Shown one piece after another: positions 56,036-64,000 of a stretch of DNA of 64,000 nt; the first letter of the stretch is position 1, and the number at the start of each line of letters is the position of its first letter. Below the pieces are notes generated by a model. That model did not search any database and was not told where the DNA came from. It worked only from the letters and a program-made list of their open reading frames with translations. The position numbers were made by a program, and so were the translations under genes. Origin of the DNA: CAVSJJ01 sp963728395. GTDB taxonomy: Bacteria; Actinomycetota; Actinomycetes; Actinomycetales; Dermatophilaceae. The DNA lies in NCBI GenBank assembly GCA_963728395.1, contig CAVSJJ010000004.1, positions 248,001 through 312,000 on the forward strand. The letters run 5' to 3'.

Positions 56036-58132
56036 TCAGCCGGTGAGCCGGTCCTCACGCACGTCCCAGACGTAGACCTCGCCGGCCCGCTCCGGGACGC
56101 CGAAGGCGGACTCGAGGGAGGCCAGCAGCGCGGGGGTCTGGTCCCGGTCGGGCAGCACGATCGCGTCGACCCGTTCGGTCCGCAGGTCCTCGGCGAACTG
56201 AGCCCGCTGCTGCGCACTGGCGAGGGACGGCTTGTTCGCCGCGTTGACGTCATACAGCCACAGCGACAGGGACGTGCGGGTCGCGCCGTACTGGCCCTCG
56301 CCGCCGGGGCCCGGGCCGACGAAGTAGCCCTCGGCGAGGGGGAAGCCCATCCCCGCCTCGATCTGCCACTCGAGGGCCCGGGCGTCGGCGATGTCGGGGG
56401 GTGGCGCCGCGAGGAGCGAGCCGCCGTGGAGGTACCGGTGCCACACCCCGTCGCTGAAGAACGTCGGCATGGGCGGGCGCGGGTCGACGACGAGCGGCGT
56501 CGGCAGCACCGGGCGGAGCGCGACCGCCGCGACGACGAGGGCGGTCGCGGTGCTGGCCGCGGACAGCACGACCGACGGGACCCCGACTGCGGCATACCGC
56601 TCCCGGCGCCCCAGCCGCGCGGCTGCGTCGATCCCGAGCGCGAGGAGGGCTCCGAAGACCGGGCCGAGGACCATGGCGAACCGAGTGGGCAGGACATTCT
56701 CGAGCACCGGCAGGTGCTGGACGAGCGCCCACAGGGCCGGCACGCCCGTCGGCTCGCCGTGCAGGGTGACCGACTCCCCCAGCGACAGCCAGGTCATGAC
56801 GAGAACGACCGCCCCGAGGGCCCGGACGAGGGGGCGACGCAGGAGCAGGACGACGACGGCGCCCGCGAGGACCCACGGCGCGACGCCGAAGAAGGCGTTC
56901 TCCTCGGTGCGGTTCATCGACAGCGCCGCCGAGGCCCACGGGTCGGCGCCCCGGCTGCGGGTCGCGATCCCCCAGAGCGCGGCGAGGTCGTTGCCGGCCG
57001 GTGGGTGCCACAGCGAGGAGTAGCTCTGGGGTCCGAAGAACTGCCACCACAGGGGGAGGCCCACGAGGAGGAGGGCGACCCCGGCCCCGGTCCCGAGGCC
57101 GGGCAGCATCCGGCGCAGGTGCAGCCGCCGGTGGGCGGCGAGGACGAGGGCGAGGACGAGGAGCGCAATGCTCGCCAGGAGGAGGATCTCCTCGCCGATG
57201 AGGACCTGCCAGGCGACGAGCAGGCCGAGGCCCGCGCCGACCCGAGCCGGCCGTCCGCCCCCGCGCAGGGCGGCGAGCCGGTCGATGATGACCGGAACGA
57301 CGAAGGCGGCGACGAAGTTCGGGTGTCCGTTGGCGTGCGAGATCATCGCGGGCGCGAAGCCGCACAGCCACGCGCCGACGGCAGCCCCGGCCCAGCCGAC
57401 GCGCAGTCGCCGCACGAACAGCCAGTACCACGCCGCCGCGGTGAGTGAGAGGCCCAACCACTCGATGAGGAAGAACGTCGAGTGCGCCCCCCACAGCAGC
57501 GTCACCGGGGTGAGCGGGATCCCCAGGCCGAGGACCGCGGCATTGGCCATGAGGTTGACGCCGGCCGGGTAGTTCTGCAGGTCGCTGAACAGCGGGTTGT
57601 GCAGGTGGGTGACGTTGTGCGCCGTTGCGGCGAGGTACCACTCGAACGCCTGCTGGTCCTGGACCCCCTGGGACAGGTAGCCCGCCCCGTGCGAGCGCAG
57701 GAGGTTCTGGGTGACGTAGAGGCCGAAGAGCAGGTATGCCGCCAGCACGACGAGGTCGCGCACCCGCCGGACCCGCGGCAGCGGCTCAGCCGGCTCCTGC
57801 GGTGCCATCGCCGACCACCAGCCGAGGACGAGCCAGGGCGGCAGTCCAGGACCCGGGTCGTGGTCGTCCTCGTTCGCGACGGGCTCGGCGCCGGCGTGGC
57901 CCGCCGCGGTGGCGGCACCGGCGGGTCCGGCGTCCTCGTCCGCGGCCGGCACGAGGTGGGAGAGGCGCTCGGCTACGCCGACCTGCCTGAGGGGTTCCCC
58001 GCGCAGCCGGGCGATCTCCCGCTCGTGCTCGGCGACCCGCGCCTCGAGCGCGTCGAGCACCTCGTCGACCTGATCCATCCGGTAGCCGCGGAAGGCCGGA
58101 TGGAAGCCATCGGCCCGCTCGGCTCCGCTCAC
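56036..58132 (-). CDS. DivIVA-domain protein fused to a polytopic membrane protein
   Basis: Residues about 8-48 of this 698-residue protein (FHPAFRGYRMDQVDEVLDALEARVAEHE, then EIARLR) match the DivIVA N-terminal pattern seen in cell-pole proteins. An acidic linker follows, then about 11-12 membrane helices from residue 130 to 560 and a 130-residue external C-terminal domain. Segments such as NVTHLHNPLFSDLQNYPAGVNLMANAA and ISHANGHPNFVAA resemble bacterial GT-C or YfhO-like membrane proteins that move sugars or lipids. The GTG overlaps the preceding SRPBCC stop (GTGA). Targeting of the membrane enzyme to curved or septal membrane is my inference. Confidence 0.75.
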   Translation of the reverse strand: MSGAERADGFHPAFRGYRMDQVDEVLDALEARVAEHEREIARLRGEPLRQVGVAERLSHLVPAADEDAGPAGAATAAGHAGAEPVANEDDHDPGPGLPPWLVLGWWSAMAPQEPAEPLPRVRRVRDLVVLAAYLLFGLYVTQNLLRSHGAGYLSQGVQDQQAFEWYLAATAHNVTHLHNPLFSDLQNYPAGVNLMANAAVLGLGIPLTPVTLLWGAHSTFFLIEWLGLSLTAAAWYWLFVRRLRVGWAGAAVGAWLCGFAPAMISHANGHPNFVAAFVVPVIIDRLAALRGGGRPARVGAGLGLLVAWQVLIGEEILLLASIALLVLALVLAAHRRLHLRRMLPGLGTGAGVALLLVGLPLWWQFFGPQSYSSLWHPPAGNDLAALWGIATRSRGADPWASAALSMNRTEENAFFGVAPWVLAGAVVVLLLRRPLVRALGAVVLVMTWLSLGESVTLHGEPTGVPALWALVQHLPVLENVLPTRFAMVLGPVFGALLALGIDAAARLGRRERYAAVGVPSVVLSAASTATALVVAAVALRPVLPTPLVVDPRPPMPTFFSDGVWHRYLHGGSLLAAPPPDIADARALEWQIEAGMGFPLAEGYFVGPGPGGEGQYGATRTSLSLWLYDVNAANKPSLASAQQRAQFAEDLRTERVDAIVLPDRDQTPALLASLESAFGVPERAGEVYVWDVREDRLTG

Positions 58133-58566
58133 CGGGTCGTGGCCTCGGCGTCCCGGAGCAGCCCGTCGAGCACCGGACCGAAGAGCCGAGGGGCGAGCGC
58201 GTCACCGATGCGTCGGGTCAGCGGGCTGAGCGGCCCGGAGCGGAGGGTGATCTCCTCGGTCCAGGTGACGAGCGATCCCGGCCCGTCCGGCGCCACGGCG
58301 ATCTCGGCCCACCCGGCGAGGAGCCGGCCGGTCTTGACCATCCGGAACCGGTGCGGCGGCTTCCAGGCGGTGAGGTACATGCGGTCGGAGAAGCCGACCC
58401 GACCGACGCCGGTGACGGCGACGAACCCCCAGCCGACGTGCGGGCTCCCCTCATCGGTCGTCACGGTCGTGAGCGGCACGTGGGCCGTGTGCGCGGCGAC
58501 GTCGGCCACGGCGGCGAACGCGTCCTCGACCGACAGCGGCGAGCGCCTCGTGAAGGTGAAGGCCAT
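58129..58566 (-). CDS. SRPBCC (START-like) family protein
   Basis: The 145-residue protein fits the SRPBCC fold: FTFTRRSPLSVEDAFAAVADVAAHTAHVP at the start, then WKPPHRFRMVKTGRL, GSLVTWTEEITLRSGPLSPL and a long C-terminal helix. The cavity fold binds small hydrophobic ligands. It begins 3 bp after the DivIVA-type gene and overlaps the fusion gene, so the three form a tight operon. Confidence 0.8.
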   Translation of the reverse strand: MAFTFTRRSPLSVEDAFAAVADVAAHTAHVPLTTVTTDEGSPHVGWGFVAVTGVGRVGFSDRMYLTAWKPPHRFRMVKTGRLLAGWAEIAVAPDGPGSLVTWTEEITLRSGPLSPLTRRIGDALAPRLFGPVLDGLLRDAEATTR

Positions 58567-58569
58567 GGG

Positions 58570-58953
58570 TCAGCCCCGCTCCTCGGGTGCCTCGGGCGCT
58601 TCCGGCCCGTCGGGTGGGACGGCGTCGACCCGGTCGGCGTCGGCGTCGGCGTCGGGATCAGCCTCGGTGCGAGCGTGCTCGGTGCGCAGAGCGGCCAGCT
58701 CGGCCTCCTGGCTGGCCAGCCGCCCCTGGAGACTGTCGAGGACGTCGTCGACCTCGGACATCCGGTAGCCCCGGGCGGCGGTGTCGAACCGCACGGAGTC
58801 GACGTCGCCGGATGCGGGGCCCTCGGGGAGCCCGGTCGCCGGGGTGGACCGGACCGGCTCGGACATCGGGTCGTAGGGCAGCCGACCGGCGATGAGGGCG
58901 GCCGCCACCGCCGCGACGGCGACGGCGAGAAGGATGAGGACGACCCAGACCAC
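58570..58953 (-). CDS. Small membrane-anchored DivIVA-motif protein (Rv1209-like)
   Basis: The 127-residue protein has one N-terminal transmembrane helix (VVWVVLILLAVAVAAVAAALIAG). A DivIVA-like segment follows (FDTAARGYRMSEVDDVLDSLQGRLASQEAELAALR), then an acidic Pro/Ala-rich tail. It is similar to the N-terminus of the fusion protein two genes downstream. In M. tuberculosis a comparable protein (Rv1209) lies next to tagA. A TAGGAT box 6 nt before the GTG suggests a leaderless operon start. Confidence 0.75.
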   Translation of the reverse strand: MVWVVLILLAVAVAAVAAALIAGRLPYDPMSEPVRSTPATGLPEGPASGDVDSVRFDTAARGYRMSEVDDVLDSLQGRLASQEAELAALRTEHARTEADPDADADADRVDAVPPDGPEAPEAPEERG

Positions 58954-58959
58954 GCGCCG

Positions 58960-58965
58960 ATCCTA
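58960..58965 (-). promoter_or_regulatory. -10 box TAGGAT of the DivIVA/SRPBCC operon
   Basis: TAGGAT on the minus strand ends 6 nt before the GTG at 58953. Confidence 0.45.
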
Positions 58966-58971
58966 TGCCGC

Positions 58972-59220
58972 TCAGCCGACGGGTCGAGGACTCGCCGGAG
59001 CGGACGCGACATCGAGGTCGGCGGCGGCGGCGACGAGTGCGTCGACGAGCATCGGCACGTCCTCGCGAGCGACGCGGACGGTGGCGCGGCATACCTCGTC
59101 CTGCCAGATCGACAGGACGAGCCGGCCCCGTTCCGGATGAGCCGAGATGCGCAGCGTACGGCCGGCGGCGTCCCGACCGGTGAAGACGTCGCCGTAGCGC
59201 GGAAGCGGCGCCAGGCTCAT
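58972..59220 (-). CDS. Small protein of unknown function
   Basis: The 82-residue protein begins MSLAPLPRYGDVFTGRDAAGRTLRISAHPERGRLVLSIW. It continues with CRATVRVAREDVPMLVDALVAAAA. The beta-strand-rich first half and helical end look globular. The ATG at 59220 is chosen; a frame upstream to 59316 is Arg/Pro-rich and unlikely. It ends 19 bp before the DivIVA-type gene. No function can be given. Confidence 0.6.
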   Translation of the reverse strand: MSLAPLPRYGDVFTGRDAAGRTLRISAHPERGRLVLSIWQDEVCRATVRVAREDVPMLVDALVAAAADLDVASAPASPRPVG

Positions 59221-59379
59221 GTCTCGATGATGCCGCCTCGGGCCCGGCGCTGACCAGGGGTCCGGCCGACCCACAGCCGGCGCACGGCGAGCGCACGGCG
59301 CGTGCACGGCAAGCACGCGGTGCTCGTCCGGGTGCCCGCAGTGCCGGTCGGTTCCGCGAGAACCCCGGGACGTCTTCGG

Positions 59380-60168
59380 CTACTCGGGCCGCTCGGTCGG
59401 CAGCGCGGTGGGCGCGAGCGCCCGGTCGGACTCCCCGATCGTCGCGACGGCCGTGTCGACGTCGTCGGTCAGCGTCAGCAGGCCCAGGTCGCGCCCGCTG
59501 ATCGTGCCGGCGGACACGGCCGACGTGCCGAGCCAGTCGAGCAGCCCGCCCCAGTAGTCGCTGCCGAACAGGACGATGGGGAAGGAGGTCACCTTGTTCG
59601 TCTGGACGAGGGTGACGGCCTCGAACAGCTCGTCGAGGGTTCCGAACCCGCCGGGCAGGACGACGAACCCACGCGCATACTTGACGAACATCGTCTTGCG
59701 GGCGAAGAAGTAGCGGAAGTTGACGCCCATGTCGACGTAGTCGTTGAGACCCTGCTCGAACGGCAGCTCGATGCCGAGGCCGACGGATGTGCCGCCGGCC
59801 TCGAGGGCGCCCTTGTTGGCCGCCTCCATGGCGCCCGGCCCGCCGCCGGTGATGACGGCATACCCGGCCCGGACCAGGGCCCGGCCGATCGCCTCTCCGG
59901 TCGCGTAGAGCGGGCTGTCCGGCCGGGTCCGCGCCGACCCGAAGACGCTGACGGCCGGGCCGAGCTCGGCCAGCGCCCCGAAGCCCTCGACGAACTCCGC
60001 CTGGATCCGCAGCACCCGCCAGGGGTCGGCATGCAGCCAGTCGGTCGGACCGCGGCTGTCGAGCAGTCGCTGGTCGGTCGTCGACAGCGGCACCTGCGAG
60101 CGCCGCATGACGACGGGTCCCTTGAAGTAGTCCCGATGCCGGTCCCAGCCCGGCTCGTTCTCGCTCAC
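59380..60168 (-). CDS. LOG-family protein (TIGR00730, Rossmann fold)
   Basis: The 262-residue protein has VSVFGSARTRPDSPLY, ITGGGPGAMEAANKGA and the family signature VVLPGGFGTLDELFE. LOG enzymes release ribose 5-phosphate from nucleoside monophosphates; plant and some mycobacterial members make cytokinin bases, while many bacterial ones have other nucleotide roles. The GTG at 60168 has TAGGTT exactly 7 nt upstream. It sits near dapE/dapD, as Rv1205 does. Confidence 0.88.
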   Translation of the reverse strand: MSENEPGWDRHRDYFKGPVVMRRSQVPLSTTDQRLLDSRGPTDWLHADPWRVLRIQAEFVEGFGALAELGPAVSVFGSARTRPDSPLYATGEAIGRALVRAGYAVITGGGPGAMEAANKGALEAGGTSVGLGIELPFEQGLNDYVDMGVNFRYFFARKTMFVKYARGFVVLPGGFGTLDELFEAVTLVQTNKVTSFPIVLFGSDYWGGLLDWLGTSAVSAGTISGRDLGLLTLTDDVDTAVATIGESDRALAPTALPTERPE

Positions 60169-60175
60169 CCGGCCC

Positions 60176-60181
60176 AACCTA
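60176..60181 (-). promoter_or_regulatory. -10 box TAGGTT of the LOG-family gene
   Basis: TAGGTT on the minus strand ends 7 nt before the GTG at 60168, supporting that start over an upstream TTG. Confidence 0.5.
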
Positions 60182-60267
60182 CGGCAGCCCCCGCCCGTCC
60201 GCCCCGCCTTCTCCCGCGACTGCTCGACCGCACCCGGCCGGGGGCAGGCGGCACGGCGCGTGGCCGG

Positions 60268-61362
60268 TCAGCCGAGCCAGCGCGCCAGCGCCGCCTCGCA
60301 GTCGCGCAGCTGGCGGACGGGGCAGCGCTCCTCGTCGTGATGGGCGAGGTTGGGGTCCCCGGGGCCGAAGTTGACGGCCGGGACGCCCATGGCGGAGAAC
60401 CTGGCCACATCGGTCCAGCCCTGCTTGGCGACGACGTCGAGCCCGAGCGCCTCGACGAAGTCGCGGGCCGCGGGCCGGTCCAGCCCCGGGCGCGCGCCAC
60501 CGGCGCTGTCGGTCACGGCGAGCTCGAAGCCGTCGAACACCTCGCGGACGTGGGCGAGCGCCTCCTCCTCGCCGAGGTCGGGAGCGTAGCGGTAGTTGAC
60601 GGTCACCGTGCATGTGTCAGGGATGACGTTCGTCGCGATCCCGCCGCTGATGCCGACGGCCGACATGCCCTCGCGGAACTCGAGGCCGTCGACGGTGACG
60701 GTGCGTGCCGTGTATGCCGCGAGGCGGTCGATGATCTCGCCCGCGGCGTGGATCGCGTTCTCGCCCTTCCACGGCCGGGCCGAGTGGGCGGCGACGCCCC
60801 GGGCCGTGACGTCGACGCGCAGGGTGCCCTTGCAGCCGCCCTCGATCCCCGCGTCGGTGGGCTCGAGGAGGACGGCGAAGACGGCGTCGTCGATGAGGTC
60901 CGGCCGCCGCTCCTGGACGCGCCGCAGCCCGTTGAACTCGCTGTCGATCTCCTCGGCCTCGTAGAAGACGAGGGTGAGGTCGCGGTTCGGCTCCGGGAGG
61001 GTCGCCGCGATGCGGAGCTGGACGGCCACCCCGCCCTTCATGTCGACCGTGCCGCGCCCCCACAGGACCTCCTCGCCGTCGACGGTGCGCAGCTCGGTCG
61101 GGAGGTTGCGCGGTGAGGTGGTGACCGGGACGGTGTCGAGGTGCCCCGCGAGGAGGACGCGCTCGGCCCGGCCCAGGTCGGTGCGCGCGATGACGGTGTG
61201 GCCGATCCGGGTGACGCTGAGGTGGGCAAGCCCGGCGAGTGCCGCCTCGACGGCATCGGCGAGCTCCCCCTCGCGCTGGCTGACCGACTCGATGTCGCAC
61301 ACGTCGGCGGTGAGGCGCACCACGTCGCGGGTGAGGTCCAGGGAGGGGGACGGGGACGGCAT
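60268..61362 (-). CDS. dapE: Succinyl-diaminopimelate desuccinylase
   Basis: The 364-residue M20-family enzyme has LLAGHLDTVPV (first zinc ligand), WGRGTVDMKGGVAV (bridging aspartate), VFYEAEEIDSEFNG (general-base Glu-Glu), the dimerisation domain (AAHSARPWKGENAIH) and GPGDPNLAHHDEE (last zinc His). It makes LL-diaminopimelate in lysine and cell-wall synthesis. It diverges from dapD, the enzyme two steps earlier, across 37 bp. The TAGGGT box 7 nt before the ATG supports the start; longer frames upstream run into dapD. Confidence 0.94.
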   Translation of the reverse strand: MPSPSPSLDLTRDVVRLTADVCDIESVSQREGELADAVEAALAGLAHLSVTRIGHTVIARTDLGRAERVLLAGHLDTVPVTTSPRNLPTELRTVDGEEVLWGRGTVDMKGGVAVQLRIAATLPEPNRDLTLVFYEAEEIDSEFNGLRRVQERRPDLIDDAVFAVLLEPTDAGIEGGCKGTLRVDVTARGVAAHSARPWKGENAIHAAGEIIDRLAAYTARTVTVDGLEFREGMSAVGISGGIATNVIPDTCTVTVNYRYAPDLGEEEALAHVREVFDGFELAVTDSAGGARPGLDRPAARDFVEALGLDVVAKQGWTDVARFSAMGVPAVNFGPGDPNLAHHDEERCPVRQLRDCEAALARWLG

Positions 61363-61399
61363 AGCGATCACCCTATGTCGGGCCCTTACCCTGGACGGC
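61363..61399. promoter_or_regulatory. Divergent promoter pair for dapE and dapD
   Basis: Within 37 bp, TAGGGT on the minus strand (61375-61370) lies 7 nt from the dapE ATG and TACCCT on the plus strand (61387-61392) lies 7 nt from the dapD ATG. The -35 region of each promoter must fall inside the other gene. Both transcripts are predicted leaderless. Confidence 0.6.
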
Positions 61400-62329
61400 A
61401 TGAGTGCTGCCCGCCCGGCCTGGGGATTCGGCCTGCTGACCATCACCGACTCCGGCCAGGTCCTCGACGCCTGGTATCCCGAACCGGATCTCGGCGAGCC
61501 CCGCGATGCTCCCGCCCCCGACGAGCTCCTCGCCCTCGCCGGGGCCGACGAGGCGCGCAGCGTGCGCCGCGAGCTCCGGCTCCTCGTCGTCGACCTGGAT
61601 ACCGCCCCGGCCGACGTCCCGGACGCCTACCTGCGCCTGCACCTGCTGAGCCATCGGCTCGTCACCCCCAACACGGTCAACCTCGACGGGGTCTTCGGGG
61701 TGCTGCCCAACGTCGTGTGGACTTCGCAGGGTCCGTGCGCCGTCGAGGGGTTCGAGGCCACCCGTGCCCGGCTCCAGGCGCGAGGACCCCTGCACGTGCT
61801 CGGGGTCGACAAGTTCCCGCGAATGCTCGACTACGTCATGCCGAGCGGTGTCCGCATCGGCGACGCCGACCGGGTCCGGCTCGGCGCCCACCTGGCCAGC
61901 GGGACGACCGTCATGCACGAGGGCTTCGTCAACTTCAACGCCGGCACCCTCGGCACCTCGATGGTCGAGGGCCGGATCAGCCAGGGTGTGGTCGTCGACG
62001 ACGGCTCCGACATCGGCGGTGGGGCCTCGACGATGGGGACCCTCTCCGGCGGCGGCACCGAGCGGGTCCGGATCGGCAAGCGCTGTCTCCTCGGCGCCGA
62101 GGCGGGGTTGGGCATCGCGCTGGGTGACGACTGCGTCGTCGAGGCGGGCCTCTACGTGACGGCCGGCACGAAGGTCACGCTGACCGACGGCCGCGTCGTC
62201 AAGGCGCGTGAGCTGTCGGGGCAGGACGGCCTGCTCTTCATCCGCAACTCGATCTCCGGCGCCGTCGAGGTGCACACCCGCGACGGGCACGGCATCGTCC
62301 TCAACTCCGCCCTGCACGCCAACGGCTGA
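61400..62329 (+). CDS. dapD: 2,3,4,5-tetrahydropyridine-2,6-dicarboxylate N-succinyltransferase (actinobacterial type)
   Basis: The 309-residue protein has the actinobacterial N-terminal domain (AWGFGLLTITDSGQVLDAWYPEP). It then forms a left-handed beta helix with FVNFNAGTLGTSMVEGRIS, VVVDDGSDIGGGASTMGTLSGGG and RCLLGAEAGLGIALGD. It transfers succinyl from succinyl-CoA in diaminopimelate synthesis. Length and motifs match the group represented by Rv1201c. A CDS start in the leaderless position is well supported. Confidence 0.95.
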   Translation: MSAARPAWGFGLLTITDSGQVLDAWYPEPDLGEPRDAPAPDELLALAGADEARSVRRELRLLVVDLDTAPADVPDAYLRLHLLSHRLVTPNTVNLDGVFGVLPNVVWTSQGPCAVEGFEATRARLQARGPLHVLGVDKFPRMLDYVMPSGVRIGDADRVRLGAHLASGTTVMHEGFVNFNAGTLGTSMVEGRISQGVVVDDGSDIGGGASTMGTLSGGGTERVRIGKRCLLGAEAGLGIALGDDCVVEAGLYVTAGTKVTLTDGRVVKARELSGQDGLLFIRNSISGAVEVHTRDGHGIVLNSALHANG

Positions 62330-62378
62330 GCCCCCCATCCCCCTCCGCCCCTCACCACAGCGACCAGGACGACCTCGT

Positions 62379-63257
62379 ATGCCGCGAACCCGCCGTGGCA
62401 CCCTCTCCCTCGCCGAGGAGCAGCCCCGCCCCCGGTGGGTGGTCCGCCTTATCGTGCTGAGCATCGTCGGGGCCGTGGGGATCGCCGCGTGGGCAGGCGG
62501 GCGCCAGCTGCTCGACACGGTCAGCCCACAGCGGTGCCAGGCGACGGCGGCGCAGAGCACGTTCACCTTCGACCCGGAGCAGATGAGCAACGCGGCGACC
62601 ATCGCCGCCATCGGCGCTCGCCGGGGGCTGCCGCCGAGGGCGGTGACGATAGCCCTCGCGACGGCGATCACCGAGTCCAAGCTGCGGAACCTGCGGTACG
62701 GCGACCGGGACAGCCTCGGGCTCTTCCAGCAGCGGCCGTCGCAGGGCTGGGGCACGGCCGCACAGATCCTCGACCCCGAGCACGCGACGAACGCCTTCTA
62801 CGACGCGCTCGTGAAGGTCGACGGCTACCAGAAGATGCCGATCACGAAGGTCGCGCAGGAGGTCCAGCGCAGCGCCTTCCCCGAGGCCTACGGCAAGCAC
62901 GAGCAGGAGGGGCGGATCCTCGCCTCGACGCTGACCGGCTACTCCCCCGCCGGGCTGGGCTGCCGGCTCGCGGCTCCGGAGGGATCGGCCGACCCGGCCC
63001 GGGTGCGGTCCCTGCTCAGGGCCGAGCTTTGCGTCGCGTCCACGACCCGCGGCGACACCGTCGTCGTCCGGGCCGCGGACGCGCGGACCGCCTGGGCAGT
63101 GGGCGCCTGGGCCGTCGCCAAGGCGGCGGACCTCAAGCTGACCGGGGTCACCGTCGCCGACAAGGCATGGACCCGCGCGTCCGGCCGATCCGGTCTGACC
63201 TGGCAGGCCGCCGACGACCCCCAGGGGGCGCGGGGCGTCGTCCTGCGACTGTCCTGA
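62379..63257 (+). CDS. Membrane-anchored transglycosylase-like protein
   Basis: The 292-residue protein has one N-terminal helix (VVRLIVLSIVGAVGIAAWAGG). A domain with ALATAITESKLRNL and GDRDSLGLFQQRPSQGWG follows, as in actinobacterial lysozyme-like transglycosylases; the Glu of ITES is the candidate catalytic acid. The C-terminal 100 residues have no known motif. It would act on peptidoglycan outside the cell. The ATG at 62379 is itself inside a GTATGCCG motif. It converges with citrate synthase. Confidence 0.75.
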   Translation: MPRTRRGTLSLAEEQPRPRWVVRLIVLSIVGAVGIAAWAGGRQLLDTVSPQRCQATAAQSTFTFDPEQMSNAATIAAIGARRGLPPRAVTIALATAITESKLRNLRYGDRDSLGLFQQRPSQGWGTAAQILDPEHATNAFYDALVKVDGYQKMPITKVAQEVQRSAFPEAYGKHEQEGRILASTLTGYSPAGLGCRLAAPEGSADPARVRSLLRAELCVASTTRGDTVVVRAADARTAWAVGAWAVAKAADLKLTGVTVADKAWTRASGRSGLTWQAADDPQGARGVVLRLS

Positions 63258-63265
63258 CGCAGCGC

Positions 63266-63293
63266 GGGCGCACCACCAGGTCGTGGTGCGCCC
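63266..63293. terminator. Bidirectional hairpin between the transglycosylase-like gene and citrate synthase
   Basis: Perfect 11-nt arms GGGCGCACCAC (63266-63276) and 63283-63293 with a 6-nt loop lie between two convergent stop codons. Confidence 0.7.
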
Positions 63294-63314
63294 CGCGTCG
63301 CGTGGATCGGTCGG

Positions 63315-64000
<686 letters not shown>

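Noticed and set aside
59302..61116. 604-codon plus-strand frame opposite the LOG-family gene and dapE
   Set aside because: Both minus-strand genes have complete diagnostic motifs; the plus frame has Arg/Asp/Gly-rich composition only.

Overview
The window reads as one chromosomal stretch of a very GC-rich actinomycete, with no insertion sequence, prophage, CRISPR array or RNA gene that I could find. The lineage rests on AdnA/AdnB in place of RecBCD, MoeZ, a SigE-RseA-HtrA-TatB block, DivIVA-type proteins, many probably leaderless genes, and gene order shared with Mycobacterium. A Micrococcales relative (Intrasporangiaceae-like) is my guess, not a demonstration.

Layout. (1) Positions 1-13.0 kb follow the order I recall for M. 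tuberculosis Rv3201c-Rv3213c: adnB (cut by the left edge), adnA, an alkyltransferase-like protein, moeZ, a TetR regulator, DUF3107, a ferritin-like protein, a DEAD-box helicase and an orphan ParA. A Tat-exported protein and an APC permease interrupt it. (2) 13.1-17.3 kb: a RecB-like nuclease, purU, a frameshifted marC and an ECF sigma factor overlapping a one-helix membrane partner. (3) 17.3-34.2 kb is a mixed accessory block: a MaoC hydratase, two PIG-L deacetylases, glpK, an acyl-CoA synthetase, a His-rich exported protein, an Abhydrolase_9 membrane protein, an M24 aminopeptidase, an M48 protease, an acyl-CoA dehydrogenase, a PLP decarboxylase and a RIO-like kinase. (4) 34.2-42.2 kb: a five-gene dipeptide/oligopeptide ABC operon bracketed by two paralogous L,D-transpeptidases. 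(5) 42.3-45.7 kb: a decayed esterase, two overlapping malyl-CoA-lyase-type genes and an unknown gene. (6) 45.9-64.0 kb resembles Rv1201c-Rv1232c: MgtE-N/CBS protein, DUF1003, mrp, tatB, htrA, rseA, sigE, O-methyltransferase, then pepA, DUF3117, tag, a DivIVA/membrane locus, a LOG-family protein, dapE, dapD, a transglycosylase-like protein and the C-terminal part of citrate synthase.

How genes work together. sigE-rseA-htrA are joined by 4-base stop/start overlaps and form an envelope-stress module with tatB behind them. dapE and dapD diverge from a 37-bp interval holding two head-to-head -10 boxes. The MaoC protein, acyl-CoA dehydrogenase and two CoA-ester lyases look like scattered pieces of an ethylmalonyl-CoA type pathway, whose ccr and mutase genes are not in the window.

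The most unusual signal is not a gene. The octamer GTATGCCG/CGGCATAC occurs about 55 times, near once per kilobase, on both strands and in all reading frames. It forces rare codons such as ATA, GCA, CAT and TAT, and twice forms inverted pairs between genes, once inside a terminator-like hairpin. That resembles a DNA uptake sequence more than codon bias. A second unusual element is a 65-bp double palindrome present in two near-identical copies, each just after a gene's stop codon. About 13 starts show a TANNNT box 6-8 nt upstream, consistent with leaderless transcription.
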